From: Pseudevernia furfuracea
Lineage: Eukaryota; Ascomycota; Lecanoromycetes; Lecanorales; Parmeliaceae
Reading direction: 5' to 3'
Assembly: GCA_022315425.1 (NCBI GenBank)
Contig: JAIUPT010000028.1
Location: forward strand, 1,364,001-1,428,000
DNA: 64,000 nt
A program made the position numbers and the translations under genes. Below the pieces are notes generated by a model that saw only the letters and a program-made list of their open reading frames with translations, ran no database searches and was not told the DNA's origin. This document shows positions 11,939 through 22,380 of the stretch, piece after piece. Each line of letters opens with the position of its first letter. The first letter of the stretch is position 1.

Positions 11939-12532
11939 GAGTGTGGAAGAGGACTTCGATGGCCTACAAGTAACAGAAGACGAAATTAAGACTTAGCAGT
12001 CAAGAAGGCTCTTTCAATTCAATTATCACTGTCGGAAACGTGGAAAGGTGAACCTTTGACCGGACACAATAGCGTGATTGAGTAAGAGGTGAAGTACGCG
12101 GCCAGCGTACAGAAGGCTAAGGTAATTGGGCCCCCAATTAGGTGCTGGCCGAGCACCATGCCATTTGGTACCGAGTAACAGAGCGTTAGTGTCGCGCAAA
12201 GATACTCTGTATCATATCACTCCTTCCTGATACCATTCAATTAGTCAAGGTTTCGGATTTGCACTTACTGCACAGTGACGTCTTTGAATCTTGTGGTGCG
12301 TCGAATGTTGGAAAGAAAAAAGTATGAGGGAAGAAGCCTTTGTGATTGCGTTTAGCAAGGTAATACCTTATCTACAGAGTTATGGAGACGGGTATCGTGC
12401 ATTTTCACACTTATTAATGCATAAGTCATTGGCTTTTGATATCTGCTAATCTAGATCTAGGTAGTCCAAATTTCTGTACATCTATTGCTGCCCGACAGAG
12501 CGACACTTCCGAAGATTCCCCCAGGGGGCTTC
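11939..12532. other. Intergenic, 5' flank of tyrosinase
   Basis: 594 bp holding the tyrosinase promoter and the 3' flank of the SAT4-like gene. No clear motif or RNA gene seen. Confidence 0.5.
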
Positions 12533-14059
12533 TCATACAATCTCCGAGGTCTGCTTTAGTTCCGTCTCCCTCCAAATCCGTCCAGGACCTCTCTCTGGCA
12601 TCTCGTATTTCTCTCCACCGCTCACCCTTCCCATGGCATAAGCTTCCACATCAATGCTGACCGTAGCGGTGTGGCTTGATTTTCCCGCGTACGGAACGCC
12701 TGTAATGGCCGTCTCAGATTCCGTTCTCTGTGCGCTCCTCTTGGCATTGGGCGACGCCTTGTTGCCACTCCCGCTAGATCTCAAGGAGATCTGTGAGCGG
12801 AAACTCCTGATGAGGCTTTCTGGTGACCAGCCTTGGAACAGTGGTCGAAGCACGGGAAGACAGGCAGCTACCATGGCGATGCCGATTTCGAGCATGCCCC
12901 AGAACATGAGGATACTGACAATTCCTGAGCGAATTAGTAGACTTCCATTAGCCTCGGAAGAAATGAAGCATACCGATGTCGTCGTCGGAAGACACGCCGC
13001 CTACATCAGCTTGGGAGAATACTAGGGTATAACCACGTTAGTCCCCGTGTGTGAGAAAGCTGGCTCAACTTACATGCTGGGCCAAGGATTACGCCAAAGA
13101 GCGCCATGCGAGTGATACCGCAGGCAATAGCCCTACATCCATGTTAACAAACAAGCGCCAAAACTTGCAAGCGCTATACACTGACATTGTGCCCACCAGC
13201 AAAATACCCAAGACGGCTACCTTTCGCCGCAATGGCATCTGAAGCGCAAGAACCTGCCTACATCAATACCAAAGATGTCTATGACAAAACCATAGAGCGG
13301 ACATACTAATGGTATTGGCATGATCAAAATTGCTAGGTCCACAGCGACATCAGTGACAGCGAGCGCTATCAGGATATCAAATGTGTCCACACATTCTCTT
13401 TTGAGAGCGCCGAGTGTCTGAAAGTTGGCAGCAATCGATGTCCCGCAAGCTGCAAGTATCGCAACGAAAAAGGCAATAGCCCATGCTCCGATCACACCGA
13501 TGAGGACCCAGCTTGCGATATCGAAGGCCCGCCCCCTAAAGATGCGCCGATAGAAGAATAATATCGAAAGCTTGATGGTTGCCAGCGTAAGAATCTGCAT
13601 TAAGTCGAACGGAAACTCCAGCTGCAACGAAGCATGAGTATCATTGTGTGATGATGAAGATACCTAGTCGACATACCTTCTCCAGCAGGATCTGGTTAGA
13701 TCCATCATAGAAAGCTATGTCCGGGCCCAAATTTGGTGGTGAATGATGGCCAACGGTGCGCGTCGCGGACCCTGCAAGTGAGTCTTAAGCAGTAGTACCC
13801 AGGATAATGAAGAGTTTTGCTACCTATGATCATGATAACGCCCTCGGTGATGACGAGTGCCTAAAAAACCATTAGACTTTGGAGGTCCTTCTTGCAGGAC
13901 CGATCGAGAACCCACCAATGCAGGTAGACATAGCCAGTCGTCAATACCCAAACCCGACTTTTTTCTTCTGATACTGAAGCGAGCTATCACAGCTGCGATG
14001 CTGAGAAGAATGAAAAGAATAGCAACGGCGAGAACGCTACCTCCGTTCACGTAAGTCAT
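12533..14059 (-). CDS. SAT4-family / fungal rhodopsin-fold integral membrane protein
   Basis: Predicted seven-helix plasma-membrane protein of the fungal 'integral membrane protein' (SAT4, PTH11-related) family; biochemical role not established for the family. Eight exons: 14059-13916, 13860-13824, 13771-13677, 13621-13307, 13253-13186, 13132-13074, 13021-12974, 12924-12533; all seven introns are 49-55 nt; 385 aa. The family signature 'LGIDDWLC' follows helix 1, 'ILTLATIKLSILFFYRRIF' is the typical central helix, and 'LQMPLRRKVAVLGILLVG' the typical loop/helix 6 start. The C-terminal 110 residues are a Ser/Arg-rich cytosolic tail. No retinal-binding Lys signature of true opsins is seen. It sits inside the putative RiPP cluster, where a transport or sensing role is possible but unproven. 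Confidence 0.88.
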
Positions 14060-15365
14060 GTTCGCGGGACAGTCTTTAAGAAAGAAGTAGCAAAAAAATG
14101 GTGAGTCACAAAAGAGTCACCTTCTTATTAAGGGAGGCTCGAGGAAGTCATTTCATGCGAGCAAGCTTGAACCTTAATGACAGCGCCAAAAACCCTCGAG
14201 AAAGCGAACTTCTGTCGCTGGTGGGGAGAATGCGGGGGCGCAATCGCAATAGATGCATTGGCTCGTTGAATTGCACAATACCTATATATGCTTTCCATCA
14301 GGGGAGAGTGCCATCAACGCGACAGCTCTGCTGCAGCGATCTACAGTCAAATCCTTATTGCAAATACCTCTAGAGGTTTCCCCTTGGAATTGTGTCCCTG
14401 CGCGAGATTGATTGGTGCTCATGGCCTTCATGCATGGTGGGTTCTCCCACCGTGGGTGACATTAGCACAATCAATCTCTACCCTGGCTCTTTTCAAGTCT
14501 TCCTGCAAGTCATGCGCGTTGAATAAGCTTAAGTGTACGAAAACATAAAAGCCCCCGAGCATGGGAAGGATCCTTGTGTCCGGTCTCAAGGGTTGAAAGA
14601 GTGAGTACCAAACCAAGGGTGGGTATTAATGTGTTCGGTAAGCCATACGTAAGTATCAGCACCAAATGTATCCGGCCAATCGACGTAGAGAGGCATCTGT
14701 ATGAAAACCAATGCGGCTTTAGCCAAAAAGGCAGCTCCCGGACTTGACCCTTCATCCGACGGATGCAGGTCAGCAATCCGGTACAGGGTTCATCTCACTT
14801 GCAACAACATCAGGTCCAAGCTCACCTGCAGTAGGCTCCCCCGCACTGCTGCACCTTATAGCCGCAATCCTTCAACGTCAAGTTTTTTGCAAGTCTCTCG
14901 CTCCTGCTAGGTATGCATATTCCAGCAAGGATCCCCGTCTGCTGTCGTTCGGTTAGCACGCGCTATGATCCAATCTTCAACGCTCTTCTGGTCACCTTCC
15001 TGATGCGTAAAGCAAACGCTTGGCGGCATTTCAATGGCTCGTGATCACCGTCGGATCTTGAATGCGGCTGATGGTGCTCGGTCCAGGACATACACACCGC
15101 ATTATTTACTATTCGTGGCACATATGTAGCATGCCATTGTTCTCTCATTTCATTTTCGCCTACGCACAGTGTAAACCAATCATTTTTCCTGGAGCATCTT
15201 TACCAACCATGGCTCTAGGCCCAGATGGACAATGTTCGAGTTTAGCAGCCAACATCATTCCCAATCATTCTATCTTCTTCTGAAACAGAACATTTGTCTA
15301 CCGTCTACTTCTTCAATTCACCTTGAGCAAAACAAGTTTCATTGCGCTTTCGAGATTTGAGCAAC
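14060..15365. other. Intergenic, divergent promoter region
   Basis: 1.3 kb between the SAT4-like gene (reverse) and the first UstYa-like gene (forward). ORFs here are short and show no family resemblance. Nothing further recognised. Confidence 0.5.
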
Positions 15366-16273
15366 ATGAATTCGAAGTACTTGCGTTTACCCCAGGATGT
15401 ATCAGATCCGCTCAATTCAGAAAACGAAAAAGGAGATAGCCACCGACCTGAATCGTTCTCGTGGAGAAATCTGATATTGTCTCTCTCAGTTGTCGTCAAT
15501 GTCTTTCTAGCATTTTCAGTTATATTGGTGCTGAGAGAAAAGCCCACGCCGACCAGTTTCGGTGAGAATAGACAAGCAATCCGTGTGGAAGTGGCAACTG
15601 ACTGGTCTCAGCCAAGGTCGATTCTCTTACGACTACATGGAACCAGTTCTGGTGGAACACGGCTTACAGTCCCAAAAACCACTCCGATAGCGACGAGCTG
15701 TGGGAAGCGATCCTACCATCTCATGGTTTCGTGGCTATGGACCGAAAATGGGCGGAGCAGAGACAGTGGCCGGCATCGATGTACCTACCAAGCGATCACA
15801 GCAAAGGTGTCTATCTGTTGGAAGCCTATCATCAGTTGCACTGTCTGGTAAGTCCTGAGTCACCCTGCGTTGCCACCCTGACTCTGCTAAAGATGCCTAG
15901 CGGATCCTACGCAATACGTTTTGGGAAGCCGTTGAGCATCGACCGTTCACCTATCATCCGTCGAGCCATATGGAGCACTGTTTCGACACGTTACGTCAGG
16001 TGAGGAGAACATTGTCTGGCTGCTTATGGAGACGCACGCTTGCTAATGCGCTTTGCGCAGTCTGTGATGTGCAATGCAGACAATACCCCGCTCTACACTT
16101 TTGGGGACAAGACGGCTGGAGACGGCCAGCTACACCGCTGCCGAGATTGGAATGAGCTTCGCGACTTTGCGACCGAGAATACTGCCTGCTATAGGGATTC
16201 TGTAGGGGATATTCCTCTTGGGGAACATTTCGGGTATTGCGATGATGGGTTTGATGGTCTGACCGCACCTTGA
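15366..16273 (+). CDS. UstYa-like oxidase, DUF3328 (copy 1)
   Basis: Member of the DUF3328/UstYa family, membrane-bound oxidases that cyclise or oxidise RiPP cores in ustiloxin, phomopsin and asperipin pathways. Exons 15366-15561, 15612-15847, 15901-15999, 16061-16273; introns 50, 53 and 61 nt; 247 aa. One membrane helix at about residues 36-56. Family block 'NTAYSPKNHSDSDELWEAI' in exon 2, then both hallmark HxxHC motifs: 'HQLHC' (139-143, ending exon 2) and 'HMEHC' (167-171, exon 3), followed by 'FDTLRQSVMCNAD'. Splicing is required to keep the frame between the motifs. All expected catalytic residues are present. The start at 15366 is the only ATG before the helix with a good context; the frame is open upstream from a non-ATG codon. 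Confidence 0.93.
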
Positions 16274-16377
16274 TACTTTCGAGCTACACGCGTTTCTGTG
16301 GGGAACATGCTTCTCCAGGAAAAGTTTAAGACACTATTGTATAGACGAAAACGTCCATCTGACCTCGTTTAGAACCG

Positions 16378-16750
16378 TATCTTATATGCAATGTTGCCTT
16401 ATAACACTGTGGTATCGTATGGCCTAGGACGCCAGTGGGGTGGCCTTAGTAATCTCGTTGTCGAGGAGAAAATTGTACTCGATATGAGGATGTGTAAAAT
16501 ATTATCTGTCTTGTTAGTCTATTTGCTTTGCTGTTCCAGGCCTGCTTGCACGAATTTTGAAACACTTCTTTACTACTATGAAGCTATTATGCCCTTTCAG
16601 ATCAAGTAAAATACCGTCACTGAGCGGGCTGCTGAGCTTACTATCTCACAGTCCACCAGTCTAATTATGGTCTACGTCTCAAGATGACAAGATCATCGAA
16701 TTGAAGGGTATTTTATATGCAAAGGTGTCTTATAACGTTGTAGTATCTTA
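16378..16750. repeat. Imperfect 43-bp direct repeat, two copies 330 bp apart
   Basis: Copies at 16378-16420 and 16708-16750 match at 35 of 43 positions by eye (shared cores TTATATGCAA, CTTATAAC and GTAT). Five of the eight differences are transitions. They may be remains of an old duplicated or mobile sequence. Confidence 0.55.
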
Positions 16751-18457
16751 CTCGCCAGTTAATTCGGTACTACGGCAATGGGAGTCAAGGTCTGAATCGC
16801 ACCATAGTTATTAGAGCCGGCTGAAATGTTCTCGTCAAACCCACTTGGAAACCATGCATGTCCCGGGAGTCGGTAGTCCAACGATCAGCCTGCTTTTCGA
16901 GCCTCTGTGGTACTTCTCAAGTCAAGAAGAGATGATAGGAGCGTTGACCTTTCCTATTCCAAGGAAGAATATGGGTCACGGAAATTTGGACAGGGTCAAT
17001 CTATCTCGCAACAAGGCATCCTAATATGAGCGCCTATTGCACCCTGTCATTTATGTAGCTGGGAGAGTATTGGCGCATTGGTAAAAACTCAGCTTCAAAT
17101 ACCTTATACTAGGGTTACAGTATAGTGCATTAACAGTGAAGTCAAAATGTGCTCTGACGTATGATTTTGCAATATAGTGCTAGTGCTTTGGAATACTTCA
17201 AAAGCTTGCTGGCTGTAGAGTAGGGTGTATGGTGTATTACATTACTTTCTGTACTCGTATTTATGAGTAATCGTGAACCCTATAATTTAAAATGTCTGCG
17301 CGCGGTCTCGAAAAATACGGATCTAGATAGAATGGCTCTCCATATGTTAACCCCTCCTCGCTCTTCTCCTTTCATTGCTCGCAACTCAACAACGCTCCTT
17401 GTATACGGCTGGAGCGTTGATGGATGTCCTTGGCCAAACCCTTTCTCACAGCATCATCTCACTGGAATGAGGATCCGGAGAATTCTGCACCTGCATTCAA
17501 GCGCAGCAATCATTTCCACTTACTACGGCGATACTGCTCCTGCAGCCGTTTGAAGTGAAGAGCATCTCGCCTGAGCCCAAGAAGGAAACACGGAATAAGA
17601 AGAAAGAAAGGTGCATGCAGAACGCAAGAAAAGGAAACGGCAGGCCTGCGATGCCAGCATGCCGGGGAGCCCTGCCCAATGCATTTTCAGCAATGACCAT
17701 GCACTCCTCGTCAGCCATCTGACTCATTTCCTGTTTTTCTACGGTCACTCTATACCCAAGCGCCGGTAAATACGCTAGAACGCCCGACTTTCTTCTAGAT
17801 CATGTGCTCGTGCATAATCTTTCTCCACACAGCTCACAGAACCAGGTGAGAAGAGTATGTTACGCATGGCAACATCTTGCGAAAAAGTTGGCCTGCCCAG
17901 TGCCCCATGCATGGACGTTGTGCATATACTTTCCATCCCATGTTGCTCTACTATAAACCGATTGGCTTGGACCCCAAGCTGCAAGGTGATCGAGCAGTCA
18001 CGCTCCGCAGATGTTCGGTCGTGGAATCGATTGGTCCCAAGGATCGTACAGGCATCAAGGGATCTGTGTGAAATTGGCCGTTTCCCTATAGGAGATCTGG
18101 GCGGCGTTGGGTCTGCGGGAATGCGGAGAAAGCGTCACAACTGGATGGGAAAATTCGCCGTCGTCTTCTTTTCGGCGAAAGGAGATGAGGTAGCGCATTC
18201 CCATCGGGCGTCGAAGCATGCTCGGGGAGCTTGGCGGTCGATTTTCTAGCAATCGTTTCCCGATTCGGACATATCTTCCTTCCGTCATTACGAGGCAGTG
18301 GTACGGTTGACAGCTCACCATTCCAATTCCCATCTCCACAGACGGACACGCACAGACGGGACCATGCTTGAGCTTAGTCGTCCTGTCCGTCCCAATGCTT
18401 TTGTCTAACCGTCTTTTGTCTACCACGGCCTGCTCGTGCTCAAAAATTCGAGTCCTC

Positions 18458-18463
18458 TATAAG
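18458..18463 (+). promoter_or_regulatory. TATA-like element of small peptide gene
   Basis: TATAAG lies 158 bp before the ATG at 18621, followed by a leader of C, T and A with almost no G. That is the layout of strongly expressed fungal genes. Confidence 0.45.
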
Positions 18464-18620
18464 AAACCTGCGTACGTCTTCCTATCTAGCATCTATCTCC
18501 TCCATCCAAGTCTCTCAACCACAGCAAACACTCTCCGCATATATCCTCGTACCCCAATACCCCAATACCCCATTCCAAACACCTCGGCACAAGCCATCAC
18601 CTCCCACTATCCTCACCAAA

Positions 18621-18833
18621 ATGCACGCCCAAAACATCTTCGCCTTCCTTGCCCTCGCCGTCATGGCTATGAGCGCTGCCATCCCTGCAGCTGCCCCCGC
18701 ACTGGACGCTGGTATGTACTCGAGACGCGCACGGGATCTCACTTCATACGCTAACAATGTTGTAGAGATTGTGCGGAAGAGCGAGGCCAAGGCTGACGAC
18801 GTGGATATCACGCAGATAGGAGATGGGTACTAG
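18621..18833 (+). CDS. Small secreted peptide; candidate single-core RiPP precursor
   Basis: Two exons, 18621-18711 and 18766-18833, with a textbook 54-nt intron (GTATGT donor, GCTAAC branch, TAG acceptor); 52 aa. Residues 1-20 are a signal peptide (hydrophobic 'FAFLALAVMAMSAA'), followed by an Ala/Pro stretch, a basic 'VRK' and an acidic tail whose last eight residues are ITQIGDGY. The start has a good context (CACCAAAATG). It lies between two UstYa-like genes, a tyrosinase and a methyltransferase, which is where ustiloxin/phomopsin-type clusters keep their precursor. Against this, known precursors carry several core copies separated by KR (Kex2) sites, and none are visible. The intron is 54 nt with no stop, so retention gives an in-frame 70-aa form containing 'SRRAR'. 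Otherwise it could be a small secreted protein of unrelated function. Confidence 0.6.
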   Translation: MHAQNIFAFLALAVMAMSAAIPAAAPALDAGMYSRRARDLTSYANNVVEIVRKSEAKADDVDITQIGDGY

Positions 18834-19128
18834 AGGTTCAGGGGCATGGCGGGATAGGAGAGGCGGGGGGGGGACTCTTCATGGGTAGAAGTGAGACTGG
18901 TTTCAGTAGATTGTGTTGGATGGATAGCATATCGGGCGGCTTTTAAATTTACAAGCATTACACTTCGTTGGCATCAAAAAAGTCTTGGGCAGTGGAATTG
19001 GATTGATTGCAGCTCTCAATTCAACAGACGTTCTCTCTGCTCCACCTCATCTGTCCTTTTGCTCGTTCAATCTATCCATTCAGAAATCATCGAACATGAT
19101 GAGGTGAGGTGAGATGGGACTACCAAAA

Positions 19129-20644
19129 CTACCCGGCCCAAACCGCCTCGATAATCGCCAGCGTAGCCCCTTGCGGCACCCAGATCCGCACGTCCTTGAA
19201 CCGGAAATCCGCCTCCTTGAAAACCTGCTCCCAGTCCCAACGTTCGCGCTCCCGGGCGTTGAAGAGACTCAGCATGATCATGTCCATACCGCTGTGGGGG
19301 GGGGGGGAAGAAAAGAAAAAACCATTAGCGTCTAGATCGAAACCGTTCATGGGGGGCTTGCGAGAAAGGAAAAAGAAAGAACCCCGCCCAAAAAAAAAAA
19401 AAAGAAAAAAAAAGGAGGAAAAAAAAGAAAAAAAAAAAAGAAAAAGGGGGTTTCAAAGACCGTACACGTACCGAATCTCCCGCTCCTTGGACGGCGACAT
19501 GGTCACGGGCTCCGGGATCAGGTAGTCGTTGGCCACGACGCGCGCGCCGGGCGCCAGGGCGGGGATCGTCGCCCGCAGGATCTTGACCACGTGCGCGTCG
19601 GACCAGTTGTGGAAGATGTTGCGGAAGAGGTAGACGTCGGCCCCCCGGACGGGCTGCGGCCGGAAGAAGTCGTGCTCCATGAACTCGACCCGGCCGGCCA
19701 CCGCGGCCGGGACGCCGGCCGCGGCCCCGCGCACCATGTCGGGCAGGTCCTGCACGATGCAGCGGAGGTGGGGGTGCGTTTGGGCGAGGGCGACGCTGAT
19801 GTTGCCGCGGGAGCCGCCGACGTCCACGACGGTGCCCGGGCCCGGGCCGTGGGAGGAGCCGCCGGTGACGGAGGCCCAGGGGTAGCTGTTGGTCAGGAAG
19901 CTGGGGGAGAGGCCGACGCCGTCGGAGAAGGTGGACATGGAGCCCGCGAAGCGTTTCGCCATGGACGGGTGCGCGGCGTAGTACTCCCACACGGGCTGGT
20001 CGGTCCCCTGCGCCAGGCTCCAGCCGGACTTGTTGGGTTCGTCGCTCTGGAACGTCTCCCGCGCCTCGAGGGTCCGCGCGAACGACTGCCACACCTCGTC
20101 AAACATGTACCCGAGCCCGGCCTTGGCGTTGGCGTCGTCCGCGAGCTTGCGCGACGCGGCCGAGTGCGCGATGTAGCCTTTGCGGGGTTCTTGGAAGACG
20201 CGGTGGTAGGCGATGGCGAAGCGGATGATGCGCCGGAGGTTCGTTTCCGACATGCCGCATTTTCGGGCGAGGTTGGGGAAGGAGATTTCGCCGTGGATGG
20301 GGACGTGGGAGGCGATGTCGTATTTGTAGATTGCCTGTAGGCTTACACCGTTCAACTGGAGTGAAGGCCCCGTCAGCGAAAAGCCTTGCGGCTTGCGGTG
20401 TCTGGATACTTACCACCGGCCGAAGGCACATGGCAGGCCCGAGGAGAAGCTGGTGGAGTTCGAGACTGGAGTCGAGGGCTGTTTCGCGGGCTTTTTGGAT
20501 TTCTTCATCTTGGATTTTGAAATCGACGGGGCCGTCTACATCGAAGGATGGCGAAGGTAGGCCTTTACTCTGGAGGTATTGGTCCACTTTGGCAGTATTC
20601 TCCTGGATTTGAGCAGCTAGCTCGACAATTCTTGTGGAAGGCAT
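19129..20644 (-). CDS. SAM-dependent O-methyltransferase (COMT-like)
   Basis: Class I methyltransferase of the plant/fungal O-methyltransferase type, methylating a hydroxyl of a small molecule. Exons 20644-20414, 20355-19472, 19291-19129; 425 aa. SAM-binding motif 'TVVDVGGSRGNISVAL' at about residues 252-267; 'NIFHNWSD' contains the usual catalytic His (about 326); then 'REIR' joins across the second intron to 'GMDMIMLSLFNARERE', typical of the family. The 180-nt second intron is made almost entirely of homopolymer runs. Exon 2 is strikingly GC-rich (many lines 70-80 % G+C by eye) compared with its neighbours, which may reflect codon bias or foreign origin. It lies between the peptide gene and the second UstYa-like gene; phomopsin-type clusters also contain methyltransferases. 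Confidence 0.9.
19292..19471. repeat. Homopurine tract inside methyltransferase intron
   Basis: On the + strand the intron is nearly all purine, with a run of twelve G (19296-19307), then long A runs interrupted by single G (19370-19450). On the coding strand it is a poly-T/poly-C tract leading into the acceptor. Prone to assembly length errors. Confidence 0.85.
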
Positions 20645-21457
20645 TGACGAACTTCTGCTCCTATTGAGGGGAGCAGAATATGGAATGGCAAGAGAGATGA
20701 GTAAGGTAGTAGTAGGTGAAGGTGAAGGGTATGGTAATGTGAAAGAGTGATATTTAATTGTGTGTCACACAAAGGATGGTGAAGGCCAGTTCACGCCAAG
20801 AGTGAGTGAGAAGGCAAGGCAGGGACGAGGATGAGGATGAGCATGTGCATAACACATTGATTCTGTGGAGTATGTAATACAAAGATTGAAGAGATGAGGG
20901 AGGAATAAATTTAACACAAGAAAGATGAATGGAATCAATTGGTGAATGGTGAATGGTGAATGGTATGTACCGTATGGAAAGGAAAATGGCGTCACTTGTC
21001 TTTTGGTCTCGGACCTTTTGTTTCGCTCGATGGCCCTGCAGCAATCTGCAGCTATGTGCAGGATCCCGCACGCTCTGCACTTTTCCCCACAGAAAGTCCA
21101 AAAGCGCGGGAATCAAGTCTCGTCGTAGATTGTGGTGCATGAGCTGAACATTGATTGCATATTCATTTGCATATTCAATCAAGATTCAATCAACGGCGCC
21201 ATGCACGTCAAAAGAATGAGCGAAAACCCCCGGCTCTTCTTTCCCCTCGTCCAACCAATAGACCAGGGGACGTGGTGTAATTTTGTATCTTAATGCTTGT
21301 AACGCTGGGCCGAAACATGCAGGATCTGGTATTATGCGTGTAGCTGCCACTCTTGCTCGCTCTCAGCTGTCGTCATCCTCGTCATTAGTGACCATCTTTC
21401 CTAAGAATCCACTTTTCTCTTGTACGCCCGTCAACCACTCACCTTGAACAAGATTTG
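20645..21457. other. Shared divergent promoter region
   Basis: 813 bp between the methyltransferase (reverse) and the second UstYa-like gene (forward), so it probably drives both. It contains three copies of GGTGAAT (20941-20961) and a repeated GCATATTCA (about 21157-21178). No known regulator site assigned. Confidence 0.5.
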
Positions 21458-22380
21458 ATGTTTGCAATGTCAAATTTGCGACGACTCAGCCATCCACCGT
21501 CATACATCCCCCTCCCCCAACAGAATGGTCGCATTGACGACGACGACGACAATGATTTCGGAAAAGAGACAGTACAGTCTCTTCGCGGCCCGGGAATGCC
21601 TCGTCTCTGGTCCCCTGGGTTACAGCTTGCGGTGATTGCAGTCCTTCTCTTGCTCGCGGGCACTGCTGGTTTCTTCATTGGCCTTTCACTTTCCCAGAGT
21701 CGACCGCCTTCCTACTCGCTTTCAGATACGGTGCCTCAAGGTCCATTATCTTCCCGAATATTTCGTATGCAACCCACTGACCGGCTGTCTTCCAGTGATC
21801 ACCGGCTTTGCCGAAGAAACTTTCGGATATAACGAAAGCTTTGCAGCTCCTCCACCCCAAGAAGGAGGCCAAGAGCCAGTCTGGGACTCTTTGATCCCCA
21901 GTAAGGCTGTATACATCCTTGACGTGTCTCGATAGCATGCCTGATACTGCCACAGATGGCCTGGGCTACGTGAAGCACCCAACTCTCGCCCCAAACCTAT
22001 CCGTCATCAGCGTCTTCCATCAGCTTCACTGTTTGGTAAGCTGACATCCAAGACTCAATGATACCACCATCTAGGTACTCACCAGCTGGCAGTACACCCT
22101 GCGCCGAGCATACTATGCAATTTCTGAAGACCAACATGAATTAGAGGACTTCGATTTTGGAATCGAAAGGGCTCCACATGCGGCTCACTGCTTTGAGTAC
22201 TTAAGACAGGCTCTCATGTGTTCTGCCGACTCGAGCCTCGAGCCAGCAGGGGAAAGAGTCGAAGGCTTCCTAGGGTGGGGCTTTCAAAGGCAGTGTCGGG
22301 ATTATGGTGGGTTGATGGCTTGGGCGGAGAAGTGGAGAGCCTTTGATGGCCACGGCTTTATAGCAGAGCCACCCGGCTGA
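21458..22380 (+). CDS. UstYa-like oxidase, DUF3328 (copy 2)
   Basis: Second DUF3328/UstYa-family protein. Exons 21458-21740, 21796-21900, 21956-22035, 22093-22380; introns 55, 55 and 57 nt; 251 aa. The cytosolic N-terminus has an acidic run (DDDDDND) and 'YIPLPQ'; one membrane helix at about 55-78. Hallmark motifs: 'FHQLHC' (about 150-155, ending exon 3) and 'HAAHC' (185-189), followed by 'FEYLRQALMCSADSSLEP'. The third intron could end at 22074, but the acceptor at 22092 restores the family sequence 'CLYTLRRAYY'. A second ATG at 21467 is an equally possible start. It is clearly diverged from copy 1, as expected when two UstYa-type enzymes do separate steps in one pathway. Confidence 0.92.

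Larger units (their letters stand above)
16274..18620. other. Long intergenic region upstream of small peptide gene
   Basis: 2.35 kb with no convincing gene. ORFs up to 130 codons on both strands (for example 17857-18249) have no family resemblance. It contains an imperfect direct repeat (16378-16420 and 16708-16750). Its last 170 bp look like a strong promoter and leader for the peptide gene: TATAAG, then a C/T/A-rich leader. Confidence 0.5.

Noticed and set aside
12533..14059. Light-driven opsin
   Set aside because: Rhodopsin-like fold only by family name; sequence follows the SAT4/PTH11-related pattern and no retinal Lys helix is seen.
18055..18426. 123-codon reverse ORF near the small peptide gene, considered as precursor
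   Set aside because: No signal peptide, no repeats, no start context; overlaps the promoter of the peptide gene.
19591..20340. 249-codon forward ORF opposite the methyltransferase
   Set aside because: Gly/Ala/Val/Arg-rich product caused by the GC-rich codons of the real gene on the other strand; no domain.
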